Part shown: piece by piece, positions 59,041 to 64,000 of the stretch
Layout: the number at the start of each line of letters is the position of its first letter
How positions within the stretch are numbered: position 1 is the stretch's first letter
From: Lampris incognitus
Taxonomy: Eukaryota; Chordata; Actinopteri; Lampriformes; Lampridae
DNA: 64,000 nt
Direction of reading: 5' to 3'
Assembly (NCBI RefSeq): GCF_029633865.1
Contig: NC_079224.1
Coordinates: 16,809,890-16,873,889 of the forward strand
Made by a program: the position numbers and the translations under genes
The notes under the pieces: generated by a model
Seen by the model: only the letters and a program-made list of their open reading frames with translations
What the model was told of the DNA's origin: nothing
The model's database searches: none

Positions 59041-59398
59041 AATTTACTTTATTAATCCCTGTGGGGAAATTCTTTCTCTGCATTTAACCCATCCTAGCTG
59101 TGTAGCTAGAAGCAGTGGGCAGCCGCCGTGCAGCGCCTGGAGACCAACTCCAGTTCATCTTGCCATGCCTTGCTCAGGGGCACAGACAGGAATATTAACC
59201 CTAACATGCATGTCTTTTTGATGGTGGGGGAAACCGGAGCACCCGGAGGAAACCCACCACAGACACAGGGAGAACATGCAAACTCCACACAGAGGACGAC
59301 CTGGGATGACCTCCCAAGGTTGGACAGCCCCGGGGTTCAAACTCAGGACCTTCTTGCTGTGAGGTGACAGTGCTAACCACTGGGCCACTGTGCCACCC
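59041..59398 (-). mobile_element. V-SINE relative with alternative tail, near full length
   Basis: Minus strand begins GGTGGCACAGTGGCCCAGTGGTTAGC with B-box GAGTTTGAACCCC and ends ...GAATTTCCCCACAGGGATTAATAAAGT. It abuts the TRIM-like element at 59401. Confidence 0.9.
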
Positions 59399-59400
59399 AA

Positions 59401-59817
59401 TGTAGCGAATTCAGGGGGCAGCCAGGAATTGAACCCGGATAGCCGGGACCATGGGCGACAGGGCTAACCAGTCAGCTAAAGAGTCTGACCCGTTAGCTAA
59501 GGGCTAGCGAGTCTAGTCATCCATGATCATTACACTACCCCCCTCCTCTGGGAAGCAGCATATCAGCTCCCTCACGCTTCTGGGTGAGTGCGCTCCCCTC
59601 TCCTTCGGGAAGCGCGTCCCCGCGCTTCAGCATATCAGCTGCCTCACGCCTCTAGGCCCAGGCGCTTCCAATGGCCTCACGGTTCTCACCATCCCACTTC
59701 TGACACCAATGTAGCGAACTCAGGGGGCAGCCGGGAATCCGCCGCAGCTGGGAATTGAACCCGGGTAGCCCGGACCATGGGCGACTGCGCTAACCAGTCA
59801 ACTAAAGAGTCGGACCC
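59401..59817 (-). mobile_element. TRIM-like miniature LTR element with tRNA-like LTRs
   Basis: LTR copies at 59401-59534 (TGTAGCGAATTC...GATCATTACA) and 59710-59817 (TGTAGCGAACTC..., shorter) flank about 175 bp. The core carries a primer site next to the right LTR (59693-59708; TGGTGTCAGAAGTGGG on the element strand, a leucine-tRNA-type site) and a purine-rich tract next to the left LTR (CCTCCTCTGGG region, 59535-59552). There is no coding capacity. The LTRs contain A-box-like (TTAGCTGACTGGTTAGC) and B-box-like (GGGTTCAATTCC) sequence. The right side is incomplete, so the copy is broken. Other LTR-only copies lie at 30.8-34.4 kb. Fossil; a deletion derivative of a larger Gypsy element is the alternative. 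Confidence 0.75.
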
Positions 59818-59819
59818 AG

Positions 59820-60790
59820 AATGTGTCTTCTGTCTTCCTGGTGGAGGGAGGGTCTAACTGAGCATGTGCAGTATGAGTGTCATCACTCTAGCATGTATCT
59901 GATTGGAGGAATAAGGCTTGTTGAATCCTCCTCCAGTCTCCCTATATGTATACATATACAGTTACCTTCTGCCATAATGCTCTGCTGCTTGCCAAGTGTG
60001 GCAGTAGGTTTCCAGCTCCTCATTTTGACATTAATTGTCCTTTTCATATTACAAAATTATATTTAAATGTTCAAATGAAAAATGTGGTTAATGATCATTT
60101 AGCTGCTGATTTATTTGCACATTTCATATTTTGACTGCCATATTTTTTTGTGTGTGGCATTAGTCACACTGTGGTAACTCTGCTGTTATATCATACCCGT
60201 ACCATATGAATACATTTACATTCACAGAACTCTCTGAATACTGCAGCAATTATCATGTTACTTTTGTAGATCTTACACTAATACCTTTTTTTTTTCTTTG
60301 TGCCATATTCTACAATGTAAACCACACATACAATGTGGGATTTATCAGTTATGGGTTGCATGCCACATTTGCAACATTTAGGAGCTTTTATAATGTCGGC
60401 TTTATCTTTTAACGAGGAAAAATGCTAAAAACTGATGCATGACACAACAGTGTATAAATTATTCATCTATTCCTGGTCCATCTTTAATTTCTAACACATT
60501 TTTTTGATTTTGTATAAATGTGTTATATTGCAAAACCTCGTGGAGGCGTCCAATATTGCACATTTGTGAACAAAACAAAACATGTGTAACCACAATAGAA
60601 CCAAAATGTATAAAGACTGAATTAGTATTCAAGGCTTGTTTAAATCATCATTCAGATTTAACAACTTTCATCATGTTTCAGATCACATTTCCCCACGCTG
60701 GAGTCAATTTGCAGATCGGTACAATTCAAACTAGATGCAAATACTATTCTGAGTATGTATTCAAAGTGCTTTAATAAAAGGCCATAATTT
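59820..60790. other. A/T-rich non-coding stretch
   Basis: Nothing recognised on either strand. Confidence 0.5.
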
Positions 60791-60851
60791 GAGAGCCTCC
60801 AGAGGAGATTCTGGCAGCACAGCGAAATGCAAAGCAAAAGGCAGGACCTAC

Positions 60852-60925
60852 CTGTCCATGGGGATACTAGTGGAGGCTTCTCTGTGCTTTACAGCTGAGC
60901 ATCCTGGGCTGGCATCCAGAGACAT
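60852..60925 (-). CDS. Possible first coding exon of an unrecognised gene
   Basis: Minus strand ATG (60925-60923) in the context GAAACCATGT opens a 24-codon reading (MSLDASPGCSAVKHREASTS, then IPMD) that runs into a strong donor GACAG|gtaggt at 60852/60851. I do not recognise the peptide. It points the same way as gjc2, 15 kb downstream, so an untranslated gjc2 first exon with an incidental ATG is an alternative. Confidence 0.3.
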
Positions 60926-61195
60926 GGTTTCGCTGCTCTGGCTTGGAAGCAGGATGTGAGAGACAATGGGTCATTTTTCTTCAAACCCCTCACCACCAAG
61001 TACAGGCAGGACACTCAGGAGTCCAGTAATCCTGCCAATGGCCCCATTGTTCCCATGCTTGTCTGCAAACCATGACCAGGGCTCAGCTAATTGTTTATTT
61101 CATCCAGGATGACTTCTATTACAACCCCAGTCATTCACCCACAAGTTAACCCTGATGTCGCTCTGGAGCTCCAGAGCCTTGTGACTTAAATTTGT

Positions 61196-61285
<90 letters not shown>

Positions 61286-61301
61286 TCTCTCTCTCTCTCT
61301 C
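61196..61301. repeat. (GT)n(CT)n microsatellite
   Basis: About 43 GT units followed by nine CT units. Confidence 0.97.
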
Positions 61302-61957
61302 CAAAGCGGTATTATTGATATGAATCCGTTTCACAGCTTTGGTCTGTTACCCGAATCACCCATAAAGTGTTAAGATTGAGTTCGGTTTTGGGAATTTTAG
61401 CAAATTAAACCCACTTATAACACACAGCAAAACACAGAACGAAAGACGGTTTACTCTATTAGACTCTTTTTGAAGCCTCATCTTGCGTCTGTATCACATA
61501 AGTCCTTATATTCTATTTTTCTAACCTATGTCCCAGTATTCCACACTATCATCACGAAATGTTAATTTGCTGGCCTGTCTGGGCCTGTCAGGTAAAGCTG
61601 TTCACTGAGAGAACAAGAATTGGGCAAGGTGGTAAATTGGATATTACACCTTAAACTACAGTATATAAGAAGAGAAATGGAAATTTAACTATTGTTAGAC
61701 AGTTCCCCTCAGTTAATTAAATTTAACTTGCTTTTTTTAATTCCAAAATGTGTTAGGTATAGCAGCATTTTGGTATATGAATGACGCCTATAAATAATCA
61801 AATACTCCACAAAATCAAATCAAAAATAATGTATTTTGTATTTGTGTATTTCACACAAACCCAAAACAAATACTGGGATTTGTAAAGAAAATCTATCAAT
61901 TAATTAAAAACAATAAATTAAATCATGAATTATGAAACAGCAGAAGCAAATCACTTT
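61302..61957. other. A/T-rich non-coding stretch
   Basis: Nothing recognised. Confidence 0.5.
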
Positions 61958-61970
61958 AAAAAGGAGGGAG

Positions 61971-62394
61971 GGGGCGTCCGGGTAGCGTGGCGGTCTATTC
62001 CGTTGCCATCCAACACGGGGATCGCCGGTTCAAATCCCCACGTTATCTCCGGTGTGGTCGGGCGTCCCTACAGTGCGGGTGGGAAGCCGGATGTGGGTGT
62101 GTCCTGGTCACTGCACTAGCGCCGCCTCTGGTCGGTCGGGGTGCCTGTTCGGGGGGGGGCACGGCGCTCACTGGGGGGGAATCCTCCCACACGTCACGTC
62201 CCCCTGGTGAAACTCCTCACTGTCAAGTGAAAAGTAGCGGCTGGTGACTCCACATGTATCGGAAGAGGCATGTGGTAGTCTGCAGCCCTCCCCGGATCAG
62301 CAGTGGGGGTGGAGCTGCGACCGGGACGGCTCGGAAGAGTGGAGTAATTAGCCGGGCACAAATGGGGAGAAAAAAAAGGGGGGGGGGGGAGAGA
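61971..62394 (+). mobile_element. tRNA-headed SINE (family A), full length with target duplications
   Basis: The head GGGGCGTCCGGGTAGCGTGG (A box TAGCGTGGCGGTC) with B box GGTTCAAATCC, body, then the tail AGAAAAAAAAGGGGGGG. A 13-bp direct repeat AAAAAGGAGGGAG flanks it (61958-61970 and 62395-62407). This copy defines the ends and the 5'-3' sense of the family. Confidence 0.92.
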
Positions 62395-62407
62395 AAAAAG
62401 GAGGGAG

Positions 62408-63330
62408 ACATGTTAAAAAAACAAAAACAAAAAAAAAACAGGCAAAAACGACAGCACAGCCAACTTGGATAAAACGCCACAGACTGTTTGGCCCATATGC
62501 ATAAAACCCAGCAGCACACAAAGCGGTGTGGTAATCTGGACTCGTGTATAAAAGCTGCTGCAGAGACTCTACGGCGGCGTTATTGTTAGTGGTGAGCCAG
62601 CTAAAATCAACGTGTGAATTAAGTGTTACACGTCGTGTGCAACCACGACTGGCTGACTTGACTGGTCCGTGAAGCAAAACAAAACCAAAAAAAAAAAGAA
62701 GACATTTTTGTCAGCAGAACTTCATATAGAGAATGCCATTGTTTCCGGGGGCGAAGTATCTCTCATCTAATTGTGGAGACAATCTCTCCCTACACCTAAT
62801 ACAATAACCTCAGTGTTTGCCATGAAGCCAAATCAGTTAGGTGGAGACCGACCCTTTAAATATGGTCCAATATAGGCAGTTGAAAATGCAATGCCCAATG
62901 TTGCCTGTTAATGACGCTACAGGACAGCGCAGACACAAACTGACAAAACATGACTTATAGAGATATCCTGTTTGTTAATGGGACTGTTTTAATGTACAGA
63001 ATGGTGAAGTGGAACCTTAACCATCTTGCTGGAGCTTGCGGTATTGTAGTGCAGTTTTTTTGTGAATCGCTTGTGGGACACACAAACTCAGAAGGTGGCA
63101 GTGTGGTCAAACAGGCCATGCCATGAAAACGAGGCACTGCCTGTTTATGAACCGAGGAAATGATACTGCCACACTACCGTGTGGTTCAACCTGGTGGTAA
63201 GTATTATGAATAAGGGGCCAGACTGTATACCTTCATCTAATCATCTCAAAATTAAATCCATATAGTTACAGGAGGGAGCGCCACAAATTGCATCTTCTCT
63301 ACACAATCTTTTATTATAGGTGTGAGTGAT
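62408..63330. other. Non-coding stretch
   Basis: No gene recognised. A-rich tracts at 62416-62450 and 62683-62700. Confidence 0.5.
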
Positions 63331-63334
63331 GGGT

Positions 63335-63548
63335 GAATTCATGTAAATTGACAGCATTTGATATAGCGCTTTTCTAGTTCATACGCTAATGGCAGAGGCT
63401 GCCACGTAAGGTGCCAACCTGCTCATCAGGAGCAGTTAAATGCTCAGTTTCTTGCTCAAGGACACTTCGACACGCTATCCGCAGGAGCCGGGGACCGAAC
63501 AAGCGACCTTCTGATTACTAGACGACCCGCTCTACCTCCTAAGACATG
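63335..63548 (-). repeat. Fish retroposon tail/centre (AGCGCTTTTCTAGT type)
   Basis: TATAGCGCTTTTCTAGT...TTTCTTGCTCAAGGACACTTCGACACG...GGAGCCGGGGACCGAAC is a widespread fish repeat segment. It lies about 90 bp upstream of the kinase exon, presumably in its intron. Confidence 0.55.
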
Positions 63549-63639
63549 CCGACCTATTACAAATGTACAAACGTCTGATTTTGCTTTGTGGGTCCTTGGT
63601 AATGTTTGCTATGCTTGGCCCTTGTCTCCCCACCTTTAG

Positions 63640-63763
63640 GGCACCAGAAGTTGTCTTGGGCGTCCCAATTTCAGAGGCAGTAGACATGTGGTCCCTTGGA
63701 TGTGTAATGGCAGCAGTGTCCCTGGTAAGACATCTCTACCCTTGGTGGGAAGACTTTGATATG
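63640..63763 (+). CDS. Single exon of a HIPK-like protein kinase (partial gene)
   Basis: Acceptor cacctttag|GGCACC and donor ATG|gtaagt bound a 124-nt exon that reads (R)APEVVLGVPISEAVDMWSLGCVMAAVSL...HLYPWWEDFDM. This is kinase subdomains VIII-IX in the style of HIPK/DYRK kinases (RAPEVxLGxPxxEAIDMWSLGCV). The activation-segment APE and the subdomain IX Asp are intact. Relatives have AEL/AEM after CVM/CVA and LYPG where this has AAVS and LYPW, so it may be a diverged member of the expanded fish HIPK-like group. Upstream exons were not found in the window and the rest must lie beyond 64000. A pseudogene is possible. Confidence 0.6.
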
Positions 63764-64000
63764 GTAAGTCACGGCAGGCAGATAATCAGGCAGGGAAACA
63801 ACGAGTTGATTCGGGGCAGTGAGAATGTAATGACAGCTCAGCTGTCCCGAGTGTCAAAACAGGCAAAAGGAAAGGAGAAGAGGAAAAACCGGCAGCGGGG
63901 AAAAGCAGCGGAAAAGGGCCAGCAGCTAGACCTGACCGTAGTCAGGCTGCTGGTGCAAAGGGGAGAAAGTGTGAGTTGGGCGTTATAGAGAGTGTTGCTG

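Noticed and set aside
61971-62045. tRNA-like sequence with A and B boxes
   Set aside because: It is the head of a SINE repeated many times in the window, without a proper tRNA cloverleaf or terminator. Other SINE and LTR-module heads were rejected as tRNA genes for the same reason.

Overview
The window looks like a ray-finned (teleost) fish genome. The host genes are spliced vertebrate genes, (CA)n/(GT)n microsatellites are very dense, and the interspersed repeats are fish types: V-SINE/DANA-like SINEs, a second tRNA-headed SINE, hAT MITEs, LINE 3' tails and Ty3/Gypsy elements. No bacterial-style operons, CRISPR arrays or convincing host tRNA/rRNA genes were seen.

Four complete host genes occupy about 18.4-30.4 kb and 44.2-45.5 kb. 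They are snap47 (minus, four coding exons, 422 aa), jmjd4 (plus, six coding exons, 427 aa), iba57 (minus, three coding exons, 374 aa) and gjc2/Cx47 (minus, one coding exon, 415 aa). I read the splice sites by eye, and the phases agree across every junction. snap47 and jmjd4 are head-to-head across about 0.86 kb with an ETS-CRE-like composite motif. jmjd4 and iba57 are tail-to-tail. From memory the human orthologues all lie in 1q42.13, so this is a compact conserved synteny block. The four proteins work separately: SNARE-type membrane fusion, 2-oxoglutarate-dependent hydroxylation, mitochondrial 4Fe-4S assembly and gap junctions.

Region by region: 0.3-18 kb is mostly non-coding, with microsatellites, two tRNA-headed SINEs, one V-SINE with clean target duplications, and a fragment of a vasa (ddx4) pseudogene at 7.3-7.5 kb. 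18.4-30.4 kb is the gene-dense core. 30.4-40.2 kb is a repeat nest: an RNase-H-bearing LINE whose 3' end stops about 40 bp before the iba57 start codon, three solo-LTR-like copies with tRNA-like modules, a cysteine-motif repeat family, a gag fossil, and a compact Ty3/Gypsy element (34738-39138) that looks whole, with identical 210-bp LTRs and AGCAT target duplications. 40.2-47.9 kb holds a hAT MITE with a perfect 8-bp duplication, gjc2, and a SINE inserted into another SINE. 48-63 kb is mainly non-coding, with composite SINEs, a miniature LTR element (TRIM-like) at 59.4-59.8 kb and a full SINE with 13-bp duplications. The right edge carries one exon of a HIPK-like kinase.

The strongest candidate for something undescribed is the TRIM-like family. 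Its LTRs contain a tRNA-like A-box/B-box module, and a leucine-tRNA-type primer site and a polypurine tract flank a core of only about 175 bp with no evident coding capacity.
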